Shown here: positions 1 through 11,490 of the stretch, piece by piece
Position numbering within the stretch: position 1 is the first letter of the stretch
Layout: every line of letters starts with the position of its first letter
Assembly (NCBI GenBank): GCA_947095585.1
Contig: OX352761.1
Span: 109,169,890-109,233,889 of the forward strand
Length of the DNA stretch: 64,000 bases
Direction of reading: 5' to 3'
Source: Nephrocerus scutellatus
Taxonomy: Eukaryota > Arthropoda > Insecta > Diptera > Pipunculidae
Notes under the pieces: generated by a model
What the model was told of the DNA's origin: nothing
Seen by the model: the letters and a program-made list of their open reading frames with translations, nothing else
The model's database searches: none
Program-made: the position numbers and the translations under genes

Positions 1-1812
1 TACGGCATCCTTCCAGCGTAGGCTTGGTTGTGTTCCATAAATCCTACCGCCAAGGACTTTCCGAGCAGGATCCTCTTCACTTATGCGAGCTAGGTGTCCT
101 GTCCACCGGACCCTACCGAGCTTAATTAAATTCTCTATATTAACTTCACTTGCCCGTGGCTGGCTGGCTGGCTGGCTTGCCAAATCTTGTGATCAATTTT
201 TAACCCACTTCCTACAGCCCGATTTTATTGAAATTGCACACATGTATATCTCCCAAGACAACACTTTCTGTTAAAATTTGAGGCCCCTCGGGCCGCGGGG
301 TCGGGGGGCTCCCATACAAATATTTTACAAAATTTACCCGATTTTCTTTAAATTTTGTACACATGTGTGTCTTCGATGGAAAACACTTTTTGTAAAAATT
401 TGGAGCGATCGGCCCCTTGGGGACCCCAATATACAATTTTTAAATATCGCTATATCGCATCAGATCACGGCAAAGTCTGAGCTCTGTGCTTTGTGAGCAG
501 CGCTGTTCGCTGCCGCTGCGTCATTTGGTGAATGATTTGGCCATAAAACGAGCACGCAGTGTGTATGTGTGTGTGTGTATGTATCCAGAGAATTTACAAG
601 AAAAATTTTAATTTTTATGGGTTGTTTTTCTTCTTCACGATGTCGAAATCGCGGTAACGCTCGTAGATTTCATCATTATAGAGTCTCCGGAATCGTCCTC
701 ACATACGGGGCCAACAATTCTCCGTAAGCCTTTTCTCTCTAACGCGGCTAAGAGGTCAGAATGCTTTTTGCTAAGCACTCAAGTCTCGGATCCATATGTA
801 AGTACCGGTATGTTCGTTGTCTACATCAACAGCTTGGATGTTATGGTTAAGTTCCTGGATTTGAATAGTCTTGACAGACTATAGTAGGCTCATGAAAGTG
901 CTCTTCCCATCGCTCTATTCGCTTGACCGTAGTTCTGGTCTCTTCGTTGCGAAGAGCAGTCGCGTGACTCGCGCGTATGGCGCTCGGAGCACCATACCAA
1001 CAAGATAGTTGTCCGAGTCGACGTTGGCGCTTCGGTACGTTCGCACCGTCATCAGGTTCGGGTTGTGGCGGCGGTCTATCAACACGTAGTCTATCTGGTT
1101 GCGAGTGGCTTCACCAAGAGATACCCAGGTACCCTTGTACTCGCAACGACAAAATTATTGCTTGCTGCCATCTATATGACTCGTTATCAATTGTCATTAG
1201 TGTTCTCGTGTCAGCTATGGGTGCCAATGTACTGCCTGAATACTGGCTCCCTACATATTTTAGCGTTCATATCCCCCAGAATGATTTTTACATCATAATG
1301 AGGGCAGGCATGGATTCAAAGAATTCTTCTTTTTCATCATCTTCTGGGGAATCCTCTGTAGGTGCGTGAACGTTTATGAGGCTTATGTTTTTAAATTTGC
1401 CTCGCACGCGAATGGTGCATAGCCGTTCATTTATTGCTTTAAAGCCGATAACGGTGGGTTTCATTCTTTTGCTGACTAGAAACCCCACCCCGAGCACATG
1501 ATGTCTTGCATGACAGCTGTAATATATGTCATATGCTGATTTTTGTAAGACACCATTCCCCGTCCACCACATCTCCTGGATTGCAGTTATGTCAGCCCTA
1601 TATTTAGACAGGTCATCGGCCAGCTGCTGTGCAGCTCGAGTTCTGTACAGTAAGCGTACGTTCTATGAGAAAATTCTTAGATCCTTTAGCCGTTTTCGTT
1701 GCCGTGGTCGTCATCGTTCATCAGTGTATCCGAGGCTAATTTTGCGTTCCGTAATAATAATTTTTTACGGGCGAGGTTATTGGCCTCGCGCCAACCTTAC
1801 TTTGAAGGGACT
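1..1812 (-). mobile_element. Family I LINE fragment (endonuclease and RT tail), interrupted by Rep-A
   Basis: This is a decayed non-LTR retrotransposon read right to left. Positions 1572-1288 keep an open stretch of the APE-type endonuclease (…ISLINVHAPTED…). Positions 1290-980 continue it with frameshifts (the region matching a 'TRNQID' motif), and 960-880 hold the endonuclease-RT linker. The RT core is missing: the linker runs almost directly into the RT C-terminal region (825-640 and 127-1; YGSE and SKKHSDLLAA motifs). A Rep-A repeat splits that C-terminal part at 128-632. The right edge near 1812 matches the right edge of another copy near 37412, so it may be the element's 5' end. Many stops; not functional. 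Clade assignment is by recollection of similar insect LINEs and is less certain than 'APE-type LINE'. Confidence 0.85.
128..632 (+). repeat. Rep-A dispersed repeat, copy 1 (nested in LINE)
   Basis: An AT-rich element begins AAATTCTCTATATTAACTTC, then a short GGCT run, then diverged monomers of about 115 bp. Each monomer reads roughly 'CCCGATTTTCTTCAAATTTT … ACACATGTGTATCTCCGATG' followed by a GC-rich core (CCCTCGGGCCGCGGGG). It ends near a TTTTTATGGGTTGTTTTTCTTC tract after a (GT)n stretch at 560-585. The same head, monomers and tail recur at 60652-61262, and partial copies occur at six other places. The uninterrupted LINE sequence at 16830-16860 serves as the empty site, which places the insertion between 127 and 633. 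No coding capacity was seen. I cannot assign it to a named superfamily. Confidence 0.75.
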
Positions 1813-1814
1813 AG

Positions 1815-2241
1815 CCCGATCATTCCGCTTTTTCTTCATTGGGGGAAAATTACCGGCGGCCACCCAAACACCACATTGCTTCTACTAGACAGAATTCTCA
1901 ACCGCGCGATAAAACTTATTGGTGACGTAAATATAGCGAAAACAATCGAATCGCTTGAACATCGTAGGAATATTTCCAGTTTGTCACTGTTTTATCGCTT
2001 TTTCCACAAGCGGTGTTTAAAAGAAATATACAGATGCATCCCGCCCATTCTCCAACCCATCCGTAATACCCGTGCCTTAACTCGTGCCCACGGGTCTACC
2101 ATTAAGCCTATCTTCGTACGTACTAACCAATTCAGGGGTTCCTTCTTTAGCCGCACAATAATTATGTGGAATGAATTGTTCGACTCTGTGATTCCGCATT
2201 TGTATGATCTGCAGTCGTTTAATCCTAATCTCTCTCCCTAA
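1815..2241 (+). mobile_element. Jockey-like LINE, C-terminal end of RT ORF
   Basis: From about 1873 the reading frame matches the post-RT C-terminal region of Jockey/CR1-type LINE ORF2: LLDRILNRAIKLIGD, SLEHRRNISSLSLFYRF, then SFFSRTIIMWNEL and the terminal 'YDLQSFNPNLSP' before the stop at 2239-2241. It is open for more than 120 codons, longer than most LINE remnants here, so it may be a comparatively young 5'-truncated insertion. It lies head to head with the 5' edge of the family I LINE. The catalytic RT motifs are absent, so it is a fragment. Confidence 0.8.
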
Positions 2242-4084
2242 TTTCCTAACGATTGGACGTCTCCACATCAGTATGATCCGAAGGTATTAAATTCATTTCT
2301 GTACGTTCATAAGGAGTCTCGAATATGGTTTTAACCATAATTTTATAGGGTAACTGCTGAATGCCCGGCGTTGCCTTGTAAAAATATTGATTTCACAAAA
2401 ATATTGCCCCCCTCGCACTCAAACAATGATGTGGATATATGATCATGATGAAGATCAAGTGAAGTGAGTAGACCGAAAAAGCTTGATATTTTGAATATTG
2501 CATAAAACCAATTTTCTTTTTCCACGTCCACGTTTTGCTTAGAAATATAGCGTGCAAACCCCTTCAGCGTGTCTATAGATAATAAAAAGAACATGCGATT
2601 GCCTCCTTATAAAAATCATTACTCAGTTTAAGTTGAATGAATGAAAAATGTTACAAATTTGAACATATGTCCTTTGGAAAGCAACAAAAGAAAGGTAAAG
2701 TTTCCCGACCGTCCGAGGGTAGTTGTTAGTCGAGCACGATTGTATTGTTGTCCCAAGTATAATAAATCATTTAAAATGCTCTCTGTTATGTACCTATACC
2801 TACTCTGTGAAGAATTTAATTATTCGGAAATAATTTCCTATCAAAACATTGATTAATTACGAGCAAATTTTCATTTAATTATCATCATGAATATAAATGA
2901 ACAAATTAATAATAAAGAAATCATCCCAACCGGAAACAGGAGAACCCAATTTCTCCCTTGCAAATATCAAACGCAATACAACCAAAACAAATGTTTCCAA
3001 GCGTATCACAAAAGTAATTCCTGTCTGTTTCCATCAAACGTCAAGTAGAATGCAAAAAAAAAACGCCAAACTATATCATTGTTATCCTTGCAGCCATTCA
3101 ATTGAAAGGGAGAAGTAGAGAAAAAAAACTGAATAAATAAATAACAAAAGAAGCACAACAACTATGCAAGAAGTCTTCAGTCCTATTACCGAAAATAAAA
3201 GAAATTTCGGCGTCCTCTCGGGAGCGACTTTCAATTGCAAAGACTGTGACTTTGAATAAAACTGCAAATCGCGAAATTGATGATGATATTCTATCTGTTG
3301 TTAGTTTTTTTTTTTTGAAAAAATGAAAATTAAAAAAATCATCTTGATGTCTTCTTTTTCGGTTCTTTTTCAGTTTATTTGGCTTTGAAGGAAACGATTC
3401 TATGTACAATACTTGCAGGAGGAATATGGAAATGGTAAAAATAAAAAAGTGAAGTGCATGCATTTATAATGAATTCGCGATAAGAGTAGTGAGGTGTGTT
3501 TGGTTCGGGAAGGTTGAAAAGGCGGGGAAATTCCACTATATTTGGTTTATTTTAGTAATTTCCCAAAAGAAATTTAAATTAAAAATAAAATAACAAAACT
3601 TACTTTGATAGGAACATAGGTTATATCGTGATAGTATTCGGGAGCGTAAATGATCGCTGTCATGCATTATTTTCCTCCCACTAATCTTATCTGTTCTATT
3701 TCGTTGGTGATCCGCAGCTGGCTACAGGCTGGACAGCCTGTATGAAATTAGCAAATTGATTTTGTCCTAAAAAAGCTTTTTGCTATTGTTACTAAATGGT
3801 TTGTTCAGAGTAAGCAGTCTATAGCAGTGACGAAGCTTTCATATAACCCGTATACCACCTGGATACCTTTCAGTTCAGCGATAAATCCTGAAATGCAACT
3901 TTTCCTATGCTTTCCTTGAATAAATGATAAAAATTAATTACATAATCAATTCTCCTCATGCGCATAGCAAACAAAACGCATGTGAGTTAATTAACTAGTT
4001 TATACTAATATACAGAGAGTAAGTTATTTATATATTAAGAAAATAACGTTCTGTTTTGGGTAAATAAAAATTCGCTGATTTTAC
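2242..4084. other. No gene recognised; AT-rich DNA
   Basis: This stretch carries only short ORFs in AT-rich sequence, with poly-A/T runs at 3307-3318 and elsewhere. The ORFs at 3098-3463 (minus) are Phe/Ser/Lys-rich by base composition and show no domain pattern. I see no transposon ends or RNA gene. Confidence 0.6.
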
Positions 4085-4440
4085 TTTCTTTTACATAGCA
4101 AAAGGAAGTATAGTAATCATGAAAATTTTGGAACTCGGGATTTTTGGAGATGTACCCATTTCCGTATCTCCTGAGACAGGAAAAGGGAAAATAAAGAAAT
4201 ATCCGTCTGTCTGCCTGTATCCACTCTACAGCCCAGACGGCTGAACTTATCGGGATGAAAATTCATATTTAAGCTTTTTACATGAATTGTTAGGTGCCAG
4301 ATGATTTTGACGGAAATCTGACAACCCCGGAAGTGACAGTTTAATTAGACAGTTTTTCGAGTTTTTACAAATAACTCAGAAAATATAGCACTTAGGAGAA
4401 ATCTGTCAGGTACAAAAGAAATTTAAACAAAAAACAAAAA
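4085..4440. repeat. Possible dispersed non-coding repeat
   Basis: The segment contains phrases typical of non-autonomous insect repeats (GGAACTCGGGATTTTTGGAG, CGTCTGTCTGCCTGTATCC) and a poly-A tract after 4425. No second copy was found in the window, so its repetitive nature is inferred from its style only. Confidence 0.3.
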
Positions 4441-4499
4441 ATATAAAAAAAATAAAAAAACGAAATAAAAAAAAAAAATTTTTGGAAAAAAAAATTAAT

Positions 4500-4960
4500 A
4501 TACATTTACTGAGGATTCCGGCCCCGTCCGTCCGTAAAAGAAAGTCGTGTTGTGCCCACACTTACATTTTTTTATTTCAACCCATCACACGCGCTAACCG
4601 CGATACGCAACACGTGTCATACTCGGAATATAAAAAATGCTATTTCGGACTTGGACACTTACAAAATTTGAGCTCTCTAGGTCGTGAGGAAGTTGGTTAA
4701 AAAAGAGCACAAAAAAGTCGAAACAAAAATTGCAACCCAACACACGCGCCACACGCGATACGCGGCACTTCGCTTTTTGGGTACAAACTTTTATATATAC
4801 ATATATGAAAACACGCCACACAGTCGTTTATTATTTGGTAATAATCGCCAAAATATCTATTTTCAAAGAATTTTCTTATTTCCACGCTTCACACGCGCCA
4901 AAAGCAACTCTCGACACGCGTTAAAAGCGTGATATAAAAATTCATGCTCACTCACAAAAT
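4500..4960. repeat. CACGCG-box tandem repeat (about 150-bp monomers), locus 1
   Basis: Three diverged monomers each carry a GC-rich box of the type CACACGCGCCACACGCG followed by GATACGCG; boxes lie near 4588, 4740 and 4890, about 150 bp apart. Between the boxes is a conserved AT-rich stretch (ACAAAATTTGAGCTCTCTAG). The reverse complement of the same unit forms the array at 24122-24960. The leader at 4505-4570 (CCCGTCCGTCCGTAAAAGAAAG) recurs at 29693-29755. No coding potential. Confidence 0.7.
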
Positions 4961-5029
4961 TTTTGCTCTCTTGGTTGTGTGGAAGGTGGTTAAAAACGAC
5001 CTCAAAGTGGTCGAAAATACAGACAAAAA

Positions 5030-5400
5030 GGGGTCAAGTCAAGGTAAATAAAAGTTTTTCAAATGAGAAAGAGTTTCGGGGACAAAACAGAGCCCTGGGG
5101 AATGCCAGCACTTATGTAATGTACTTAAGACTTAAAACCGTCCAAGGCAACTTGAATTGAGCGGTCCAAAATATGAAAGAGTTTTTCATCAACTGCATTA
5201 GCACACATTCTGGACAAAAGAGCTTGGTCCCAAACTTTGTCAAATGTCTTGGAAATATCGTGGGCAACAGTTTTGCTGTCACCAAATTGGTGTAAAGACC
5301 GGTTTCACTGTTCGGTGGGATATACCATCAAATCAGTAGTGGAACGTTGCCCACTATGATGAGATGACTTGGTAGAGAACATACACCAGTTTACCTCCAA
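5030..5400 (-). mobile_element. LINE RT fragment (family V)
   Basis: Reading the minus strand gives degenerate reverse-transcriptase blocks: a 'TDLMVYPTEQ' stretch, then DISKTFDKVWDQALLS (the first catalytic-Asp block, ALDISKAFD-like), then GIPQGSVLSPKLFL (the conserved PQGS block). It is the same family as the plus-strand fragment at 45270-45712, which shares the DLMVYLT and GESKAIALDISK stretches. Frameshifts and stops interrupt it, and endonuclease and C-terminus are absent. Confidence 0.8.
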
Positions 5401-5429
5401 AATTTGGCCAGATAGAATGATGCCTGATG

Positions 5430-5735
5430 AATGAAATTGCGGAATTGTTTTCCTCATTCGTTATTCGTTATTCGATGTCAAGGATGGAAGGATTCAGACA
5501 AGTTGAAGCGATGTCATGTGATTTCTATAACATCATACTGGAGATTGGATTGGATCATATAAGAAACTCTCACCTACACGATAGAGACACAAAGTCTCTT
5601 CAACTGCTGACACTGATGACATCGATATCATTAGCAGAACCAGACGAGCATTTGCAAGCATTGTGGCAGAAGCGGGGTAAATGGAATTGACGGTTTATGA
5701 GACCAAGACCAAGTATTTTCTGTCAATAGTTTTGG
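5430..5735 (+). mobile_element. LINE RT fragment (GFRQ…CDF…YADD region)
   Basis: This open stretch matches the RT region from the 'GxRQG' block to beyond the YADD block of family I-type LINEs: GFRQVEAMSCDFYNIILE, and then a frame-shifted remnant of the YADDIDI segment and the NE-KTKY stretch near 5690-5720. The YADD itself is corrupted. It lies directly beside a LINE fragment of another family on the opposite strand. Confidence 0.65.
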
Positions 5736-5839
5736 TCAGAATGTCACAATACACAGTTAATATTTCGGGGTAGTCAGGGATTTTGTCTTTGAAGTTGAAC
5801 TTTTAAAACCCCAATCACTTCGGTTCAGGTAGAATTAAT

Positions 5840-6990
5840 GACCTTAGTGACCGAAAGTTACCCAGATCATCTGATTCGATTACATTAAATTATCGAACAA
5901 ATCTATTATCGGATGACGATATATCGGACCTGCGCATAATCATTGAACAGTCAGTTGAGTATCGGTATCCTATGTATATGGTTTTTGTAGATTTTAAACG
6001 CGCTTTTGATATCGTGGGCTAGCTATGGTGTTCCGGAAAAGCTCATCAACATCATCAAGGAGCTGTACCGCGACTCAATATGCCGCGTCATTCATAACTG
6101 TCATCTTGGCTCACCTTTCAACATATACTCGGGATCCAAGCAAGGTTGCACCCTCATATCATTGCTTTTCACAATTGTCATTGACTGGGTGATGAAATTA
6201 GTAACCCGTACTCCTTCGGGCTTGCCATGAAATGTTTTTCACCGCCAAGAAGACCTGGACTATGTCTCCTATCTCAATCGCTAGGTGACATGGAGCGAAA
6301 ATTAAACTCACTAGAATTCCACGCTAACAAAATGGGTTTAAAAATTAACGTCTCAAAAACAAAACTACTTCGCGTTAACGCTAGTGGAACATGTGATCCC
6401 TCGATTGACGGATACCAGATAGACGAAGTCGATAAGTTTTGTTACTTGGGCAGCTGGATGTCAAAAAATTGTGGTGCTGACTAGGATGTGTGCTCTCGTA
6501 TAAACTAGGCGTGACACTCCTATGGTATGCTAAATAATATCTGGAACTCCTTGCAAATCTCCCGTAATCTGAACCTAACGATCTTCAGATCTAACGTTCT
6601 GTCAGTACTCTTGTATTTACACACCCCCAAGTGTTCGTCAACAAGTGCTTAAGGCGGATACTGAGAATAAGTTGACCGGACATTATCACCAATCAAAACT
6701 TGTGGAAAGTAACACAGCAAGAAGCAATCGCGATCACCTTTCGACGATAAAAATGGAGCTTTATTGGCCACACTTTGGGTAAGCCAGCGGACGATATTAC
6801 GAAACTAGCGCTCGACTAGTATCCACAAGGAAACCGCCGAGTTGCCCGTCCTAGCAAGACCTGGAAAAGGACAATAGAAGAGGAAGCAAGATTCGAGGGG
6901 GGACAGAGTGGCGCCTCTTGAAACCTCAGGCGATAAATCGAGTTCGTTGGCGGGCGTTTGTAAAAGCCCTATGTTCCCCCGCGGAGTAAA
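5840..6990 (+). mobile_element. RTE-like LINE (family II), RT domain remnant
   Basis: This is a degenerate ORF2 with recognisable blocks in order: an IIEQSVEYR stretch and FVDFKRAFD (first RT Asp block, 5940-6010), GVPEKLINIIKELYRD, SGSKQGC (6135-6155), the corrupted YADD region (about 6240), MGLKINVSKTK…NASG (6335-6390), DKFCYLGSW (6430-6460), and the C-terminal WRRTVEEEA-like stretch (6865-6900) ending at a …WRAFVKALCSP-like end near 6985. The element appears to end just after that, as in other copies at 43955-44085 and 56935-58500. At least six frameshifts or stops occur, so it is a pseudogene. Confidence 0.85.
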
Positions 6991-7752
6991 GGAAAGAAAG
7001 AAGATATCGGATCATGGTCATGACGTGATATACATGGAGACGTGTGTATAACTCCAATTAATTTTTCTTTGTGCTTATAAGAGGAGCAAGTCTTATATTT
7101 ATGTATTTACAATAAGATCGTGTGAAATGTTTGTTGTTTGTTTGTTTGAATTTTTAAATGCAATTCAAGTACTGATAACGACCAAAGGTACAACACCGCA
7201 CTGACGTTATTGTCAAGATATAAAATTATCATGCAGCAGCACTCAACAAGGGAACATATTATTATCAGCCTCGAACCGAGAAACCAAGAAAAGGACAAAG
7301 TAAAATTTCTCTTCAGCTCTATTCTTTAAAGGAGATAAAAAAAATTCTAATGCACTTAGTTGCACATCATGAATGCGATTCATCGTCTGTCACCTCTTCT
7401 CTTTGAGAAGTGCTACGCTGCTGCGTACACATAATAAAATATTTTTTTTTAATTTAGAAAAAATAATAAACATTTTACTGAAGGAAATCTTCAGTAGAAG
7501 GAAAAGCACGCATGCACACACCACAAACCCACGTAATAGAGAAATATTGCCAAAGGATGAAATGCATGCAAAATAGCAAAATATTTTCCAAGGACTAACT
7601 GGTTGTCCATAGTCCACAAACACAGACAACAGAACATGAAATGGGGACACACACAATGAAAGTATCGTCACTATGCTATTCGTCCATGTCATTTTCGGCA
7701 GGAAAAAGCACTGTGGGACTATGGCAGTAAAGACTAACTAATTACACATTCT
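6990..7752. other. No gene recognised
   Basis: AT-rich sequence with a poly-T run at 7441-7450 and no ORF showing domain character. The two overlapping ORFs at 7373-7692 are Phe/Leu/Lys-rich translations of AT-rich DNA. I see no repeat shared with other parts of the window. Confidence 0.5.
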
Positions 7753-7754
7753 AA

Positions 7755-8892
7755 AGGGTGTTTATTTATGGAACTTACTGAAAGATTAACTGTCAAACAA
7801 ACTATCATACAGCACTCACTTTTGATATCTGTTACTAGTAAACCTGGAAAATCATTGTAAATAGACCTACTCTTGACAAGCCTACCAAATTATCTAAATT
7901 TACCTTGAAGTTCAGTCGTTGGTTCGCGCAACTTATAGACGACTTCGTGATTTTTTTTGGGCACATAATGGTCCCTCTACGCAAGCCACCTGCTGAGCTG
8001 TGGATAGATTTCGTACCACACACTCTCTAAATGATGCAATAACTCCAATGCGTCAAAACAATGTGCGGACTGAAGAGAATATTGCCGCTGTAAATGAAAT
8101 AGTGGTCGAAAATCCAAATTTATCGATTCGTGGTCGCAGGAATTGGGGCTCTGTCGGTCCACTCTATGGAAAAGTTTGCGCAAAGATCTTGGTCTACACC
8201 CGTATAAGTTCCAGCTGGTACAAGAATTAAAGCCATGAGACCATCATATGTGTCGTTCTGTCGCCGATTGGTCTGTAGAGCAGTTGGAAACTGACCTGTT
8301 GTTTTATCGAAGGCTTATTTTTGTCTTAACAGGTTTGCTAGCAAAATTGCTGGATACGAAGTGAAACCAAGCCACAAGAAACCTTACAAGCTCCATTACA
8401 TCTAAAAAAAAAAGTACACTTGGTGGTATCATCGGACCTTATTTCCTCAAAAATTAGGCTGGAGTTCTCGTTAAAGACAATGGAGATCGTTACCGCACTA
8501 TGTTTAATGATTTTTTGTTCAAAAATAAGAATGAACGAGATGTGGTTTTAACAGGGTGGCGCTATGTGCCACCCTGCGACGGGACATCAGGTTATTGAAA
8601 TTAGAATTTGGTAATAAGTTGATTTCGAGAAATGGACCTGCTAAATTGGTTAAAGGTTGTGTAATTTGACATCTCTGTCGGGCCATGTGCAGTCACTAGT
8701 TTATGCTGTTAAAGCAGCTGACGTCTTGGAGCCAACATTGTTCGTGTTTTTTAAGACATACGGCCACCAATGCTCGAAAAAGATTCCGAAAATTGGACGT
8801 CCAGAATGTGCTTCGTCAGGAACAGCCAAGCTGGGGCGATATGCCCGAAATCATTTGCAAATATTTATGCCATATATTGATCTTTCGAATGA
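7755..8892 (+). mobile_element. Tc1/mariner-superfamily transposase pseudogene
   Basis: The 5' end (AAGGGTGTTTATTTATGG, preceded by TA at 7752-7753) looks like a terminal inverted repeat and recurs at 31233 on the minus strand. Across three frames the transposase can be followed: RRLRDFF and HNGPS (about 7935-7975), VRTEENIAAVNEIVVENPNLSI (8066-8130, helix-turn-helix region), a 'LGLHPYK.QLVQELK' remnant (8190-8230), GGIIGPYF (8425-8450), then FQQGGAMCH (8545-8575), which is the second catalytic block with Asp replaced by Gly, and finally the C-terminal IRPPMLEK…ENWTSRMCFVR blocks (8760-8820). There are many frameshifts. The right terminal repeat is missing; a minisatellite begins at 8905. The family is a mariner/maT-like DDE element as remembered from other insects. 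Confidence 0.85.
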
Positions 8893-8904
8893 ATAAAAAA
8901 AATT

Positions 8905-9610
8905 GATCTTTTGGGGAATCTTTTGGGGATCTTTTGAAAATATTTTTAAGGTCTTTTGTGAGTATTTTTGGGGGTATTTTAAAGGTATTTGTCTTTTAGG
9001 AGTCTTGAGGCTGTTTTTATGGTCTTTAGAGGGTAGTTTGGGGTTATTTCGAGGGTATTTTGGTGGTATTTTAGGAGTCTGTTGAGGGTCTTTTGTAAGT
9101 CATTTGGGGATCTTTTGCGGGTCTTATGGGGGTATTCGGGGGTATTTTGGGAATATTTTGAGGGTCTTTGGCAGGTCCTTTAAGGCTCTTTTGAGGATCT
9201 TCTGGAAATCTCTTGAGGGTCTTCTTGGAGTCTTTTGGGGGTCTTTTGGAGTCTTTTGAGAGTCTTTTGGGAGTATTTTGGGTGGTCTTAAGAGGATTCT
9301 TTTGAATTTTTTTTCGGGCTCTTTTTGGGGGTATTTTGAGGGTCTTCTGGGACTCTCTTGGGGGTTTTTTGGAGTCTTTTGAGAGTCTTTTTGGAGTATT
9401 TTGGGTGGTCTTAAGAGAATAAGAGAATTCTTTTGAATTTTTTTGTGGGTATTTACGATTCGTTTGGTAATGTTTTGGGGGTCTTTTTGGAGGACGTTAA
9501 GGAGTGCTTTTAGTTCTTCTAGGGGTTTTTTTTTGGGGTCTGTTTGCGGTCTTTTGAGGGTCCTTTGAGGGTTTTTTTTATGGTCGTATGGAAATCTTTT
9601 GAATGTCTCT
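8905..9610. repeat. GGGTCTTTTGA-type minisatellite, locus 1
   Basis: About 700 bp of imperfect short repeats of the form GGGTCTTTTGA / GGGTATTTTGG, units about 10-12 bp with drift. Its reverse complement forms the array at 62880-63690, and a diverged relative lies at 58650-59240. It directly follows the broken end of the mariner remnant. The ORFs reading through it encode Phe/Gly/Leu repeats and are not genes. Confidence 0.85.
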
Positions 9611-10440
9611 TTTTCATATGTTTTAAAAAGAATATAATATATGTAAGTGTATGTATATATCGTTACTCGTCTTATCTTATCATTCTATTCGTATGGATTT
9701 TTGGCATCCATATTAAACTTTATTCTTTTAATCACGCCAAAGAGGTATAACTTCTTACGCGCGTATAAAACTGCACGCGTCCACTTTTTATTTTGTGTTA
9801 TTTCTTATAAATTCAACTTCTCTTTGGCTTAAAAGAAAAGGTAGATGGGTAGGATGATTAGTTAAACTCTTGAGACTAATTTCAGTGAATTCTGAAAACA
9901 ATTAATATTTATTGATTGATTGGTTATGAGGATGTTATAGCACTACGATCTATGTAGATCTATAGTGCTAAACCTGACTTGTTCCCTAGGAATAGTGTAT
10001 ACCCGATTCTTAAAGCACCCCTTCAATACCAACGCCTCTTAGGACTTTAATTAATGAAAAATGCCGTTCAGGCTCCAAGACTATCTGATCTATTTGACTA
10101 TCTGAGACTATTGTAATCCGTTGCTCCGCATTCGTTGAAAAAGATGAGCCTGGGTCTCTACGCCTTTCCGCACAGACTTCAGCTGCCATCGTTTCCTATA
10201 TCTACTAATTGTTTGTTTGTCATCGATAATATGTACATGCGTTTCGTCAGTCAGTGGTAAATTTGAACGCCAGCTCAGGCAACACGAATTGAAAACAATG
10301 GTCGCTGTTTATCTTTCCTCTTCGAATATTAAAGCTAGACTGTTGGTTTAGTTTTCAAACCATCCTTATAATCTGATCGCAAGGCTCGAAACTGCAATCG
10401 TAAGCTTTTTAAAGTCTTTGTATTTACTTAGCGTCGGCAT
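9611..10440. other. No gene recognised
   Basis: AT-rich sequence without domain-like ORFs. It includes a short near-palindrome around 9940-9970 (ACGATCTATGTAGATCTATAG). No transposon ends were identified. Confidence 0.5.
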
Positions 10441-10600
10441 GTGTCTGTCTGTCTGTTGTGAGTCGGTGGCTGGTGGAATCTTGCGATCAATTTTAACCCA
10501 CTTCCCAAAGCCCGATTTTATTGAAACTTTACACTTACTATTAAAATTTGGCCCTGGGTCGGAGGGCTCTAATACAAAGTTTTTGTTTTACTTTTGTTGT
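10441..10600 (+). repeat. Rep-A dispersed repeat, copy 2 (partial)
   Basis: This contains the head-and-first-monomer part of Rep-A: TGTCTGTCTG stretch, GGTGGCTGG, 'CTTGCGATCAATTTTAACCC', 'AAAGCCCGATTTTATTGAAA' and a degraded GC-rich core (CCCTGGGTCGGAGGGCTC). It lacks further monomers and the tail. Confidence 0.7.
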
Positions 10601-11490
10601 ATGTGTATGTGTTGTACTCAGTTTTCGAATGCTATTTAAGCAATTTGTTCCACAGTGCGATGACATCGTGTTTTAAGAATTAGATTTTTGGTTAAATATT
10701 TTGCATCTTCCTTCTTCACATAGCTCGCTTCATGTCCCTGCCAGCGTAAACCTCCTTCCTAGAAAGTGTTTTGGTATTTTTTGTTAGAGTTCTATACATG
10801 CAGCGTTCTCTGGTTTCGTATGTTGTTCGGTTGCATTTCTCATCATCCTCGCCACAAACTCACATCAAATGGTGCACTTGGAGTGTTGTGTGCGGTCTTT
10901 TAACATAAAGTTCCTAACCGCTCCGAATAACGACAAGGATGTTATGTGACTTTTTATAAGATGCATATTTAATATCTTTTCGGAACAGCACACCACATAC
11001 GTAAGATACCAACAAACAGATTGACATAGCATGAGTGTACCAGTGCGGTGAGTGTGGCGTAAGTGAAATGTACTCGTAAAGTTATGAGATGGCATAATGA
11101 AATACGGACAGACGACATGATAACATCGAACGGATGTTCTGGACTACATCTTCAACCTTGGTTCCATTGGTTCCATAGTCCGAATTTGATGATGATAATG
11201 TTGCTGCTGTTGCTGCATTGGTTGTTGTTTTGGTTGGTTGTGCGTATGAATGAAGGAATGTGATGCTACAAAATGTACATAAAAAGAAAATATATCATTT
11301 GAATGCCTGCGTGGAATTATGGTCTCGTACATGTACACACGCGAAGGTCCTGTTTGTTGCGGGGAATAACAACATCAACATCTAAAATAGGAACTTGCAG
11401 AAATATTTCACAACAGTGCAATTTGGAGAAAGTTTTTTCGAAGTATTGAATAAGGTTTTCAATCAGTTGAGCAGGCATTCCATGCGCCTG
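10601..11490. other. No gene recognised
   Basis: Non-coding by appearance, apart from a short GTT/GTTT-rich stretch at 11195-11245 that yields a Gln-rich ORF on the minus strand (11144-11338). I found no shared repeats or domain signatures. Confidence 0.5.

Noticed and set aside
3098..3463. 121-codon minus-strand ORF with a hydrophobic N-terminus and a Lys-rich part
   Set aside because: The overlapping frame 3082-3267 is open too, which indicates composition; no domain pattern and no splice or start support.
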